Source: Sporosarcina sp. P33 (GTDB taxonomy: Bacteria > Bacillota > Bacilli > Bacillales_A > Planococcaceae). From it: DNA of 64,000 bases. Position numbers and translations under genes: made by a program. The notes under the pieces were generated by a model that was not told the DNA's origin, searched no databases, and saw only the letters and a list, made by a program, of their open reading frames with translations. This document shows positions 37,330 to 46,253 of this stretch, piece after piece; position 1 is the stretch's first letter, and each line of letters starts with the position of its first letter. The stretch lies in assembly GCF_002077155.1 (NCBI RefSeq), contig NZ_CP015027.1, positions 1,590,501 through 1,654,500 of the forward strand. Direction: 5' to 3'.

Positions 37330-37728
37330 CGTAGCCATCCGCCAGCGCCGCAGTGAGTTCAATGCCGTTTTGTCTCTGGTTTTGTGGTCGTTGCTCGATC
37401 GGTTATCAGGGATTGAAGTCAGCAAGTGTCAACCTTTAGGACCCGCGCAGGCACGTGGGGGATTGCCTTTCGTCATGAGCCAGCTGGCGATAGTGCGTGC
37501 CAGTTGTCTCATGACTTCCGCCGACCCCGCAGTTGTGCCTGCGCTGCTGAGTGGAGCCAATTCAGGTTACTTTTTTAAAAGAGAAGAAGTGCAGTGACTC
37601 GTTGCCGACTGGCATATGCTTTGGCAAATGATGTGTTTTAATTGCTTCCCCCTCACTAAACGGAGGCGCCTTACAAGCGGTCGGCGAAGTGATGAGACTG
37701 ACAGGCGATCTTCCTGTCTGGCTCATTG
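37330..37728. repeat. Tandem 400-bp structured repeat, copy 2
   Basis: About 95 percent similar by eye to copy 1 at a spacing of exactly 399 bp. The outer arms are at 37445-37454 and 37535-37544, the second hairpin at 37700-37718. The stretch from GTGGGGGATTGCC through the TTTTTTAAAAGAGAAG tract is almost unchanged. Confidence 0.85.
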
Positions 37729-38130
37729 CGTAGCCATCCGCCAGCGCCGCAGTGACTTCAATATCGTTTTGTCTCTGGTTTTGTGGTCGTTGCTCGATCG
37801 GTTATCAGGGATTGAAGTCAGCAAGTGTCCACTCTTAAGACCCGCGCAGGCACGTGGGGGATTGCCTTTCGTCATGAGCCAGCTGGCGAGGTGCGTGCCA
37901 GTTGTCTCATGACTTCGGCCGACCCCGCAGTTGTGCCTGCGCTGCTGAGTGGAGCCAATTCAGGTTATTTTTTTAAAAGGGAAGAAGTGCAGTGACTGGT
38001 AGACGACTGGCGTGTGCTTTGGCAAAAGACGTGTCATCCTCCGCTTCCCTCCTTACTAAACGAAGGCGCCTTACAAGCGGTCGGCGAAGTGATGAGACTG
38101 ACAGGGCGCACTTCCCTGTCTGGCTCATTG
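37729..38130. repeat. Tandem 400-bp structured repeat, copy 3
   Basis: More diverged third unit (spacing about 402 bp). The outer arms (37844-37853 / 37933-37942) are retained exactly. The second hairpin gained matching bases on both arms: GACAGGG (38100-38106) with CCCTGTC (38114-38120). Confidence 0.85.
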
Positions 38131-38163
38131 CGTAGCCATCCGCCAGCGCCGCAGTGAGTTCAA
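38131..38163. repeat. Partial fourth repeat unit
   Basis: About 33 bp (TAGCCATCCGCCAGCGCC and following) identical to the start of the preceding units; similarity stops at about 38163. From there to about 38400 nothing recognisable is seen. Confidence 0.8.
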
Positions 38164-38419
38164 AGCTGTTCCCCTTCTTCTCTCGCAATGACAGCAACTG
38201 GTGTAATCCAGATATGATGCAGAAGACCAGAACAAGATCTGTATACCTGAACAGGATAGGCTTTTTCAGTATGAAACACCCAACTCCGCATGCAGCTTGC
38301 CGGCGGGATTATCGCTTACCGTATCTTCACTCGTATGGGATTGTGATTTAGCTTGCGCAACGTGATATATCATTGGACATTTCTAAAAAAACGTTCAAAA
38401 TATATAAAAGTAGAAAGGG

Positions 38420-39085
38420 GTGTTTATCATACGCGAATTATCGCTTCGTTTATTATCCGTTTGGATTATTTGCACCATATTCACCGGACTGTTCGCTTTT
38501 ATTGCAAGGGCAATTCATTTACATACGATCAACAGTTTTGATGAACCTATCATTGATTTTGTTCAAGGAGCAGAGGCTCCATGGCTGACGTCGGTTATGA
38601 AAATGTTCACAACCATCGGCTCCACTTCAGCGGTCGCATTCATCAGCCTGATGGCGCTTGGACTTCTTTTATGGAAGAAACACCGCGCACAAGCCATGCT
38701 GTTCATTGCAGTGATTGCTGGGACAGGCATCCTCAATCAGGTGCTGAAATTTATCTTCAAACGGCAGCGGCCTGATTTTAACCGCCTGATCGAAATTGGC
38801 GGGTACAGTTTTCCAAGCGGTCATACGATGATGGCGTTTAGTTTGTACACGATACTTGCCTATATCGTATGGCGGAATCTCATGCACTCATGGACTCGTG
38901 TTGTCATTCCATTGGCGGCGGGCGTCATGATTGTGATGATTGCAGTCAGCAGAATCTATTTAGGTGTACATTTCCCAAGTGATATTGTCGGGGGTGTACT
39001 TGCCAGTGCGCTGTGGCTGATTGCATCAATTGCTATGTATCAGCGATTTCAGCGACAAAAACAGGCGAATGCAGCAAAGGTATAA
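38420..39085 (+). CDS. PAP2-family membrane phosphatase
   Basis: Integral membrane phosphatase of the PAP2 superfamily, probably acting on undecaprenyl diphosphate or phosphatidylglycerol-type lipids at the outer face. The 221 residues have about five hydrophobic helices and all three catalytic motifs: KFIFKRQRP, SFPSGH and SRIYLGVHFPSD. The start is uncertain: the only canonical codon is a GTG at 38420, placed inside or too near the ribosome-binding site AGAAAGGGG, while ATC/ATA codons sit at ideal spacing. It is 35 nt upstream of mscL on the same strand. Confidence 0.9.
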   Translation: MFIIRELSLRLLSVWIICTIFTGLFAFIARAIHLHTINSFDEPIIDFVQGAEAPWLTSVMKMFTTIGSTSAVAFISLMALGLLLWKKHRAQAMLFIAVIAGTGILNQVLKFIFKRQRPDFNRLIEIGGYSFPSGHTMMAFSLYTILAYIVWRNLMHSWTRVVIPLAAGVMIVMIAVSRIYLGVHFPSDIVGGVLASALWLIASIAMYQRFQRQKQANAAKV

Positions 39086-39120
39086 AAAGTTACGGAATCA
39101 TTAAAGAGGAGCCGTTGTGT

Positions 39121-39507
39121 ATGTGGAAGGATTTTAAGGAATTTGCGTTTAAAGGAAATATCTTTGACTTGGCAATTGGTGTTGTCATCGGTGCCGCATT
39201 TGGTACGATCGTTTCTTCACTTGTAGAAAATGTGATGACGCCGATTATCGGTATTTTATTGGGAGGGCTCGATTTTTCATCATTAAGCTATACATTTGAG
39301 GACGCTGAAATTAAGTACGGTCTATTCATTCAATCTATCATTGATTTCTTGATTGTCGCAGGTTCCATCTTCATCTTCCTGCGGGTGCTTATGAAGCTGA
39401 AGATGAAGCCGGCAGATCCAGCTGAAGAAGAGCCTGAAGAAAAACCGCTGGATATGAAAGAGGAACTGCTGACTGAAATCCGTGATTTATTGAAAAAGGA
39501 ACAATAA
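39121..39507 (+). CDS. mscL: Large-conductance mechanosensitive channel
   Basis: Homopentameric channel that opens on membrane tension, releasing solutes in osmotic downshock. The 128-residue protein has the short N-terminal amphipathic helix (WKDFKEFAFKGN), TM1 starting FDLAIGVVIGAAFG, TM2 (FLIVAGSIFIFLRVLM) and a cytoplasmic helix rich in acidic residues (PAEEEPEEKP). The ATG at 39121 follows GAGGAGCCG; longer frames run back into the phosphatase gene. It may be co-transcribed with the upstream phosphatase, as no terminator intervenes. Confidence 0.96.
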   Translation: MWKDFKEFAFKGNIFDLAIGVVIGAAFGTIVSSLVENVMTPIIGILLGGLDFSSLSYTFEDAEIKYGLFIQSIIDFLIVAGSIFIFLRVLMKLKMKPADPAEEEPEEKPLDMKEELLTEIRDLLKKEQ

Positions 39508-39565
39508 TATACAAATTCCACGTTTATTTGGTCGTAGAGCCGACACAGTTGACCTGTAAACGCCA

Positions 39566-39594
39566 TTGCAACGCGCCTGTCAAGGTGTTACAAT
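39566..39594 (+). promoter_or_regulatory. SigA-type promoter of the 30-residue miniprotein gene
   Basis: -35 TTGCAA (39566-39571), 17-nt spacer and -10 TACAAT (39589-39594), starting a transcript about 30 nt before the small gene. Confidence 0.75.
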
Positions 39595-39629
39595 GATAGG
39601 CAGGATACTGATCAAAGGAGTGGATATTC

Positions 39630-39722
39630 ATGTGGTTCATCTATATCATGTATGCATTGTTCGCATTTATTCTTGGTGGAACTGTACTTGGACTAGTCCG
39701 TACGTTCAGCAGCGATAACTAA
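39630..39722 (+). CDS. 30-residue single-span membrane miniprotein
   Basis: A short gene of 30 codons. The product starts MWFIYIMYALFAFILGG and ends LVRTFSSDN, giving one hydrophobic helix of about 20 residues with a short polar C-terminus. Supporting evidence is strong for such a small frame: AAAGGAGTGG 6-8 nt before the ATG, a good SigA promoter upstream and a long perfect terminator 8 nt after the stop codon. No family recognised. It could be a regulatory subunit of a membrane complex (for example a transporter or cytochrome oxidase), but nothing in the sequence decides this. Confidence 0.75.
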   Translation: MWFIYIMYALFAFILGGTVLGLVRTFSSDN

Positions 39723-39730
39723 TACAACCA

Positions 39731-39780
39731 AACAGCAGTGAATGAGCGGGCCAAGGCCTGTTCATTCACTGCTGTTTTTA
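39731..39780 (+). terminator. Terminator after the miniprotein gene
   Basis: Perfect 15-bp stem AACAGCAGTGAATGA/TCATTCACTGCTGTT followed by TTTT. Confidence 0.9.
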
Positions 39781-39883
39781 TCTATGCAATTATCACTTCT
39801 GAAAAAGAAAGATCATCCGCTGTCTCAGGCGATCAATCTTGACTGCTGACAGCGGAATGAATAAGTTAATTAATTCTTTAAAA

Positions 39884-39924
39884 AGCGCAAAAAAGAAACG
39901 AACACGCCGTTTCTTCCGTGCGCT
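39884..39924 (-). terminator. Terminator after the thioesterase gene
   Basis: GCGCA..AAGAAACG / CGTTTCTT..TGCGC stem just beyond the stop codon, with T-rich sequence (CTTTTTAAAG) following on the minus strand. Confidence 0.75.
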
Positions 39925-39928
39925 GCAG

Positions 39929-40408
39929 TTAACGTTTCATCATGCGGCGCTGCTGACGCAATTCACGCCGTGCCGGTGCAGAATCAAACAGTCTTCGTTC
40001 TGCTTCCGTTTCAGGATACACATCCGCGACCGGGATTGGCCGATTCGCGTCGTCCACCGCCACCATCGTACAAAATGATTCCGTCGTCAGCTTCACTTCA
40101 CCTGTCACCAGATTTTTTGAATGGACGGACACAAAGACTTCCATCGATGTACGGCCTACTGACGTAACGATCGCTTCGAGTTCAATCATATCACCGAGCA
40201 AAGCCGGTGAAACGAAGTCCACGGAGTCAATAGACGCAGTAATCGCTGCCCGTGTGCCTCCGTGCTTCATTGCACAGATTGCGGCGATCTCATCGATATA
40301 AGCGAGGACCTTTCCTCCAAATATCGATTGTATATGGTTCGTATCGGGCGGCAGAACCAACTTACTTTGGATAGTTCTTGACTCACCCATTGGTTTTCGT
40401 TCAGACAT
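39929..40408 (-). CDS. Acyl-CoA thioesterase (hotdog fold, YkhA type)
   Basis: Hydrolyses acyl-CoA thioesters, probably medium or long chain. The 159-residue hotdog protein matches the YkhA/BACH type: LVLPPDTNHIQSIFGGKVLAYIDE contains the catalytic Asn/Asp region (segment described in two parts, LVLPPDTNH and FGGKVLAYIDE), and TASIDSVDFVSP begins the next strands. The ATG at 40408 follows AAAGGGAG; a longer frame to 40486 lacks a site. The C-terminus is basic (RRELRQQRRMMKR). It lies 90 nt downstream of ykfC on the same strand. Confidence 0.92.
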   Translation of the reverse strand: MSERKPMGESRTIQSKLVLPPDTNHIQSIFGGKVLAYIDEIAAICAMKHGGTRAAITASIDSVDFVSPALLGDMIELEAIVTSVGRTSMEVFVSVHSKNLVTGEVKLTTESFCTMVAVDDANRPIPVADVYPETEAERRLFDSAPARRELRQQRRMMKR

Positions 40409-40497
40409 TGCGACAGCTCCCTTTTTAGTATCTTCTTTTAGTATACCTAAAACAAGGGAGACAGCGCTAATACTTACAAGCTGCATCTTTTATTGCA

Positions 40498-41388
40498 TCA
40501 GACAACTCTGCGGACGGCTGACACTTTGTTTGCATACACAGACTCCTTCAACGGAATTTGTTCAATCAGTTTTCCCGTAGAAGGCGCGTGCAAGATCTGG
40601 CCGTTGCCTGCGTACAGCGCCACGTGATGGATAGATTCATTATCGTTTTGGAAAAATACCAAATCACCTTTTTCCCACTCGCTTGTATCGAGCGAAACAG
40701 GTCTGCCGGCTTCTGCCTGATCAGCTGCATCGCGCGGCAAATCAATACCGCATGCTTTCCAGATATTATGGATGAATCCTGAGCAGTCATAGCCCCACGC
40801 AGACATGCCGCCCCATAAATACGGCAAGCCGAGGAAACGCCGGCCTACAGTCAACGGACGATCAGTGGATTCTTCTCCTAGGCGCACAGTATCAGATGCG
40901 TTCAGCAGTTTCCATCCATGCGGTGTCCAGACACGGATTTTCTTGCCGCGCTGCCCGCCGGCCGGAAAGACCGTGTTAAATGATACACGCAAGAAAAGCT
41001 GACCCGACTCATCCAACAGTCTGGCCTTTTGGGCTGTGACTCGGACAAATTCTTCTGTTCTCGCTTGTTCACGCATGGACAGCTGCACAAGCGGCACCCA
41101 TCCGGGATAACCGCGCGGATCCTTTTTAGTAGGCTGCGCGCTCGCAATGACCCGAGCCCAGTCCCCAATCACTTCTTCTACAATTACCGGTTCCCCGTAC
41201 AAAAGCTGCGTCTGAATTTGATCCGTATCACTCAGCGCCAAGCGTTCTTCATAAGATAACTGGGAAAGCCATTTATCTATCTGTACCGGATGATCGAGCG
41301 CAGGCAGATCCGCCACACGGGGAGAGTCGGGATCTGTCCACACTGTCGCTACACTGACTGCACACATCCACTGCTCATTCATATGCAT
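40498..41388 (-). CDS. ykfC: Gamma-D-glutamyl-L-diamino acid endopeptidase, NlpC/P60 (YkfC type)
   Basis: Cleaves the gamma-D-Glu to diamino acid bond of cell-wall peptides that have a free N-terminal L-Ala. The 296 residues comprise two N-terminal SH3-like regions (about 10-170) and a C-terminal NlpC/P60 domain with catalytic Cys202 (YDCSGF), His255 (HHVALY) and His267 (ILHAPS). No signal peptide is present, so it acts in the cytoplasm on imported peptides, as expected for YkfC. The ATG at 41388 follows GGGTGA; it overlaps the end of ykfB. With ykfA and ykfB it forms a murein-peptide recycling operon. Confidence 0.94.
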   Translation of the reverse strand: MHMNEQWMCAVSVATVWTDPDSPRVADLPALDHPVQIDKWLSQLSYEERLALSDTDQIQTQLLYGEPVIVEEVIGDWARVIASAQPTKKDPRGYPGWVPLVQLSMREQARTEEFVRVTAQKARLLDESGQLFLRVSFNTVFPAGGQRGKKIRVWTPHGWKLLNASDTVRLGEESTDRPLTVGRRFLGLPYLWGGMSAWGYDCSGFIHNIWKACGIDLPRDAADQAEAGRPVSLDTSEWEKGDLVFFQNDNESIHHVALYAGNGQILHAPSTGKLIEQIPLKESVYANKVSAVRRVV

Positions 41389-42483
41389 GCTTTTTCACCC
41401 ACTGCATCATCCGTTTCCGATCAAATCCCAGCCCGTGTGCACTGTCAAACTCCAGCTGCGCTCTGTTATAACGTACGCCGCCTGCATCAAATTCCTGTTT
41501 AAGTAATAGCGGTGCATCCAAATCTACACGTGTAATGTTCGGCTGACTTGCCGCCGCATGAGCAGCTGCAGTTACGCCCACCGCCGTTTCCATCATGCTG
41601 CCCATCATACACTCGACTCCATTTGCTTCAGCCAATGCATTGATTTTCAAGGCTTCACGGATCCCCCCGACTTCATCAATTTGATATTTAGTACATCCAC
41701 TGCGCGCATCTTCAGCAGCTTGACTGCGTCCATTGCGGAAAACAATGATTCATCCGCCATAATCGGCGTGCTTGTCTGTCTCGTGACATCTCTCAAGCCT
41801 TCTACATCATATGCGGCAACGGGCTGTTCTATTAACTCCAAATTAAATCCGTCGTCTTCCATCTGGCGGATCAGCCGGATGGCTTCTTTCGAGCTCCATC
41901 CCTGATTGGCATCCAGGCGAATTGCAATATGCGGCCCTACCGCCTGACGAATCGCTTGAATACGTTCTCTTTCTTGCTGCAAACTTCCTGTCCCGACTTT
42001 TACTTTCAGTATTCGGAACCCCTTGGCTGCGTGTTCTGCAGCTTCATTTGCCATCTCCGCGGGTGAGCCCACACTGACAGTCAGATCAGTAGTCAGGTTA
42101 CAATGATAGCCGCCAAGTGCATTCATTAGCGGCAATCCGCAAAACTGCGCGAATAAATCATAGATTGCCATGTCAACCGCCGCTTTTGCACTTGTGTTAC
42201 CGATAATGGACTGCTGCACTTTCTCCAACAGCAGTTCCCGCCGGCTTATATCCTGTCCGGCTAATAGCGGCGTAAATACATGAGTGATCACATGGCGAAT
42301 ACCGCCAAGTGAATCGCCGGTGATGACATGTGTCGGCACGGCTTCACCCCAGCCAGTCCGTCCATCGTTCGCTGTGATTTTTACAATCACGGACTGTATG
42401 TCATGAACAGTCCGCAATGCCGTACTAAATGGTTTTCTCAAAGACGATGAAACAACAAATGTTTCCACCGTGCATATTTGCAT
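41375..42483 (-). pseudogene. ykfB: L-Ala-D/L-Glu epimerase, broken by a frameshift
   Basis: Enolase-superfamily epimerase that converts L-Ala-D-Glu from murein into L-Ala-L-Glu. The reading frame from 42483 gives 278 residues with the catalytic KxK (LKVKVG) and metal ligands (RLDANQG, LIEQP, MADES), then ends prematurely after LMKSGG. The remainder continues in another frame (41650 to 41375: ALKINALAEANG, CMMGSMMET). The shift coincides with a run of six G on the minus strand (plus 41663-41668); seven would restore a normal ~369-residue protein. It is either a mutation, a slippage site or a sequencing error. The start is adjacent to the ykfA stop. Confidence 0.9.
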
Positions 42484-43404
42484 TTATTCCACTCCCGGTA
42501 AAATGGTCAATGTCTTATGATCAGCATCCAAACGTCCCTTCACCCCTAATGGAATCGCAATATTCGGCTCGCAGTGGCCTATTTGGAAGCCTTTTACGAC
42601 AGGCTGACTGAGGTTGCCGAAATAATGCGCAAATACGTCATCCATTGTAAGTGTAACTCCGGGTTTTGCCGGTGACGCTTTCGCAAAATTACCGATCACC
42701 ACTCCCGCCGCTTCCCGGAGTTTTCCGGCAAGACGCAACTGATTTAACAGACGGTCTACTTTATATGGTTCTTCACCCACATCTTCAATGACGAGCAATC
42801 GTTTATTCGTCTGGATCTCAAATTCACTTCCAAGACTGTTGACCAGCTGTGTTAAGTTTCCGCCGACCACTTCCCCTTCAGCCACACCGCCGACCAGCGT
42901 TTCAAGCGGCGAAATAGCTTCAGAGTAATGAACTTCTACAGGGTTAAACAGCTGTCCAAACATCTTTCCGGACAGTTCATGAAATTCATCCTGTGCAACG
43001 CAGGACGCGAGCATCGGTCCATGAAATGTCACCAGACCCGCTCCCTGACGTATAGCGGTATGCAGATATGTAATATCACTGAATCCCCAAAACACTTTTG
43101 GATTTTCGTGAATTACATCCATATCAAGCTGCTCAGCATAACGAGCAGAGCCGTAGCCGCCCCCGGCGCAAATAATCCCTTTTACTTCAGGGTCTTTGAA
43201 CATCGCATGCAAATCGGCAAGCCGCTCTTCATCGGTTCCTGCCAAATAGCCATGTTTCTTATACACAGACTCTCCTATTTTATAGCGGAGCCCTAATTGC
43301 TCCAGGAACGAAAATGAGCGCTCCAATACTTCCCGTTCTACAGGACTGGCAGGTGCCACAATTCCTATTACATCACCTGCTGTAATACGTGCTGGACGAA
43401 TCAT
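42484..43404 (-). CDS. ykfA: Murein tetrapeptide LD-carboxypeptidase (LdcA/YkfA family)
   Basis: Serine carboxypeptidase of the S66 family that trims the terminal D-amino acid from murein peptides in the cytoplasm. The 306-residue protein has the nucleophile region ICAGGGYGSARYAEQL, with WGFSDITYLH, VTFHGPM and the C-terminal catalytic Glu/His region (LLVIEDVGEEPYKVDR, QIGHCEPN). I start at ATG 43404 (MIRPARITAGD), 8 nt after GGGTGA; two upstream in-frame starts (43413, 43416) overlap that site. It is first in the ykfABC operon, so peptide trimming, epimerisation and cleavage are co-encoded. Confidence 0.92.
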   Translation of the reverse strand: MIRPARITAGDVIGIVAPASPVEREVLERSFSFLEQLGLRYKIGESVYKKHGYLAGTDEERLADLHAMFKDPEVKGIICAGGGYGSARYAEQLDMDVIHENPKVFWGFSDITYLHTAIRQGAGLVTFHGPMLASCVAQDEFHELSGKMFGQLFNPVEVHYSEAISPLETLVGGVAEGEVVGGNLTQLVNSLGSEFEIQTNKRLLVIEDVGEEPYKVDRLLNQLRLAGKLREAAGVVIGNFAKASPAKPGVTLTMDDVFAHYFGNLSQPVVKGFQIGHCEPNIAIPLGVKGRLDADHKTLTILPGVE

Positions 43405-43482
43405 TCTAGTCATCACCCTTTCTATGTCCTACTTTATCATATTCACAAAAGCGCATCGTCATCACGGGATCTCAAAATCAAA

Positions 43483-43613
43483 TGTGGATAGCCGCCAAGT
43501 TATCCCCGTTATGAACAACTAATACACAAATATTGTGCATATACCACATAAAATAACTCAAAATACAGAAAAAGTTATTCACAATTCGTTACCTGTGGAT
43601 AGTTTTATCCGCA
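43483..43613. other. Cluster of DnaA-box-like 9-mers
   Basis: Relative to TTATCCACA, this intergenic stretch contains TGTGGATAG (43483-43491 and 43594-43602, each one mismatch on the opposite strand), TTATTCACA (43575-43583, one mismatch), TTATCCGCA (43605-43613, one mismatch) and TTATCCCCG (43500-43508, two mismatches). Five near matches in 131 bp of non-coding, A+T-rich DNA is unusual. Confidence 0.55.
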
Positions 43614-43618
43614 AAAAA

Positions 43619-43648
43619 CCGAATAACTGAAATTCATCAGTTATTCGG
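43619..43648 (-). terminator. Terminator of the trp operon
   Basis: Perfect 12-bp stem CCGAATAACTGA/TCAGTTATTCGG, followed by TTTTTTG on the minus strand, directly after trpA. Confidence 0.9.
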
Positions 43649-43655
43649 TCAGTCG

Positions 43656-44447
43656 TCAGCTATTTGGCACTTGATTTTTTGATGCATCAATCAGATGACG
43701 CACCGTTTCGCGGTCACCTTCATGAAGCGCCTGCACGATGGCACTCCCGACGATTACGCCATCAGCGAGTGCACCGAGAGATCGCACGTGTTCCGGCGTA
43801 GATATCCCGAACCCTGCGAGAACCGGAACGGAACTTGCTGCTTTCAAACGCTCCAAGTGACCTTCTAGCCCTTCGGTGAATGAAGAACGAACGCCTGTTA
43901 TACCGTTCACAGTCACTGCATAAATGAAGCCCTCTGCCGCTTTGGCAATCGCCTCAATACGCTCGGCAGGACTCGTTAGCGAAACCAATTGAATTAACGC
44001 CACATCACTGTCTTTCAACGCGTCTTTCAGCAAATCGCTTTCTTCAAGCGGCAGATCGGGCACGATAAGGCCATAAACGCCGCTTGCTTCGCAGTCTGCA
44101 GCAATCACCTGTAAACCGTAGCTCAGCACAGGATTCAAATACGTCATAATAACGAGAGGCACAGTAACTTCGTCTTTGAATGAGGCAAGTTCTTTCATGA
44201 CTTTGCGCAGCGTGACGCCTTCTGCCAAAGCGCGCTCTCCAGCCTTCTGGATCACTTCCCCGTCTGCAACCGGATCAGAAAACGGAATTCCCACTTCAAT
44301 GGCTGTTGCACCCGCCTCCTGTAAGAAAAGAATATTCTCCTTCAGTGTCTGCAATCCGCCGTCGCCTGCCATGATGTAAGGAACGAATGCTTTACCGCCC
44401 TGATCATTACATTGTAAAATTGCTTGTGTCACTTGTTTTTTCGTCAT
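43656..44447 (-). CDS. trpA: Tryptophan synthase alpha chain
   Basis: Cleaves indole-3-glycerol phosphate to indole, which passes to TrpB. The 263-residue barrel has the catalytic Glu in [15 protein letters not shown], the Asp in VPDLPLEES and the phosphate-binding GFGIS and GVIVGSAIV. The ATG overlaps the trpB stop by 4 nt (ATGA), coupling synthesis of the two subunits. It is the last gene of trpEDCFBA. Confidence 0.97.
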   Translation of the reverse strand: MTKKQVTQAILQCNDQGGKAFVPYIMAGDGGLQTLKENILFLQEAGATAIEVGIPFSDPVADGEVIQKAGERALAEGVTLRKVMKELASFKDEVTVPLVIMTYLNPVLSYGLQVIAADCEASGVYGLIVPDLPLEESDLLKDALKDSDVALIQLVSLTSPAERIEAIAKAAEGFIYAVTVNGITGVRSSFTEGLEGHLERLKAASSVPVLAGFGISTPEHVRSLGALADGVIVGSAIVQALHEGDRETVRHLIDASKNQVPNS

Positions 44448-45634
44448 TTTGATTGACCTCCCAACGCATCACGCACCGTTTGCATATCCTTGTCGCCGCG
44501 GCCGGACAGGCAGATGACGAGCACTTCATCTTCTTTCATTTCTTTTGCCAGCTCCACCGCATAATACACGGCATGCGCACTTTCAAGGGCAGGAATAATT
44601 CCTTCCACACGGGACAGCAGCTGTACTCCTTCAAGTGCCTGCTGATCTGTCACGGAATCATATTTCACCCGTTTAATATCATGTAAATAACAATGCTCAG
44701 GCCCAACCGCAGGATAATCCAGACCCGCTGAGATTGAATGCGCTTCTTGAATGAACCCATCCTCGTCCTGCAGTACGTACATATATGCACCGTGCAGCAC
44801 GCCTTCTTGTTTGCCCGCAATTGCGGCCGCATGTTTGCCGGTTGAAATGCCGCTTCCCGCCGCTTCTACTCCATATAATTTTACATCCTGATCGTCAACG
44901 AATGGATGGAACATACCGATTGCGTTGCTTCCGCCGCCGATACATGCGATAACGGCATCCGGCAGACGGCCTTCGTGCGCCAGAATCTGCTGGCGTGTCT
45001 CATCACCGATTACACGCTGAAAATCACGTACAATTTGCGGAAACGGATGCGGACCAAGAGCGGACCCAAGAATATAATGCGTATCTTCCACGTTCGCAAC
45101 CCAGTAACGCAACGCTTCATTGACCGCATCTTTTAATGTACCCGCACCTTTATCCACAGACACAACTTTTGTACCCAGCAGCTCCATACGGAAAACATTC
45201 AATTCCTGGCGGCGGACATCTTCCTTCCCCATGAATACTACACATTCCAGACCGAGCAATGCACAAGCCGTTGCTGTAGCGACACCATGCTGTCCAGCTC
45301 CTGTTTCCGCTACAATTTTCTTCTTGCCCATACGAGCAGCTAACAGTGCCTGACCGAGTGAGTTATTAATTTTATGCGCACCTGTGTGGTTCAAATCTTC
45401 CCGCTTCAGATAGATCTTTGCGCCGCCCGCATGCTTCGTCAGACGTTCCGCAAAAAATAACGGCGTTTCACGGCCCACATATTCTTTTAAATAATAATCC
45501 AGTTCTTTTGAAAACTCCGGATCTTGCTGCGCATCTTCATAAGCCTGTTCTAATTCGGCCAATGCAGTCATCAGCGTTTCCGGTACGAATTGTCCGCCAA
45601 ATCTTCCGTAACGTCCTTTAGTTTCTGTTGTCAT
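44444..45634 (-). CDS. trpB: Tryptophan synthase beta chain
   Basis: PLP enzyme that joins indole and serine to tryptophan. The 396 residues have the PLP lysine in [10 protein letters not shown] (Lys88), [18 protein letters not shown] (phosphate cup) and the C-terminal SGRGDKD. It is the TrpB1 type expected with TrpA. The N-terminal [14 protein letters not shown] is characteristic. It overlaps trpF by 17 nt and trpA by 4 nt. Confidence 0.98.
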   Translation of the reverse strand: MTTETKGRYGRFGGQFVPETLMTALAELEQAYEDAQQDPEFSKELDYYLKEYVGRETPLFFAERLTKHAGGAKIYLKREDLNHTGAHKINNSLGQALLAARMGKKKIVAETGAGQHGVATATACALLGLECVVFMGKEDVRRQELNVFRMELLGTKVVSVDKGAGTLKDAVNEALRYWVANVEDTHYILGSALGPHPFPQIVRDFQRVIGDETRQQILAHEGRLPDAVIACIGGGSNAIGMFHPFVDDQDVKLYGVEAAGSGISTGKHAAAIAGKQEGVLHGAYMYVLQDEDGFIQEAHSISAGLDYPAVGPEHCYLHDIKRVKYDSVTDQQALEGVQLLSRVEGIIPALESAHAVYYAVELAKEMKEDEVLVICLSGRGDKDMQTVRDALGGQSK

Positions 45635-46253
45635 CTTGATTTCTCCTGCCCTTCGCTGTATGGATAAATGTCCGAATGCGTTCTGTGTCTTTTTGTTTTT
45701 CTATTTCCACTCCACTTGATACATCCACCATATATGGATTCACTTGCCGGACAGCTTCCTGCACGTTTCTTGCATGCAAGCCGCCAGCCAGAATAATTTG
45801 TTCTTTTGAAACACCTGCATTTTCAAGTAACGACCAGTCAAACGTTTTCCCGCTGCCGCCCTTATACTCAACGCCCGGTGTATCGAATAGATAATAATCT
45901 ACATCATATGAAGCCGCCCTGGCCGCGTCTTCTTCATTTTCAACAGCCAGCGCTTTAATGGAAGGCAATCCAACCTCTTGAATGAAAGCCGGCGTCTCGT
46001 CTCCGTGATACTGGATGTAATCGAGGGACACTTCTTTAAACGTCCTGTGCAATTGTTCCCTTGATGCATCTGTAAACACACCAATTTTCCATACCGAATC
46101 TGGTATATGCTTCGCCAATTCCTGCGCCTGCTCAACCGTCACTTCCCTGCGGCTTGGCGCAAATACAAAACCGATGGCATCCGCACCTGCTTCAACAGCT
46201 GCACGCACATGTTCCGGCTGCGTCAGGCCGCATATCTTCACTTTTATTGTCAT
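45618..46253 (-). CDS. trpF: Phosphoribosylanthranilate isomerase
   Basis: Isomerises PRA to CdRP in tryptophan synthesis. The 211-residue barrel has [12 protein letters not shown] with the general-base cysteine, [24 protein letters not shown] and [10 protein letters not shown]. Its ATG overlaps the trpC stop (ATGA). The C-terminal 17 nt overlap trpB. It is a stand-alone gene here, not fused to trpC. Confidence 0.96.
   Translation of the reverse strand: MTIKVKICGLTQPEHVRAAVEAGADAIGFVFAPSRREVTVEQAQELAKHIPDSVWKIGVFTDASREQLHRTFKEVSLDYIQYHGDETPAFIQEVGLPSIKALAVENEEDAARAASYDVDYYLFDTPGVEYKGGSGKTFDWSLLENAGVSKEQIILAGGLHARNVQEAVRQVNPYMVDVSSGVEIEKQKDTERIRTFIHTAKGRRNQDDNRN

Noticed and set aside
36893-37912. 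Three open frames of about 100-126 codons in the tandem repeats
   Set aside because: They lack ribosome-binding sites, have biased low-complexity composition and recur only because the repeat period (399) is a multiple of three. The hairpins explain the conservation better.
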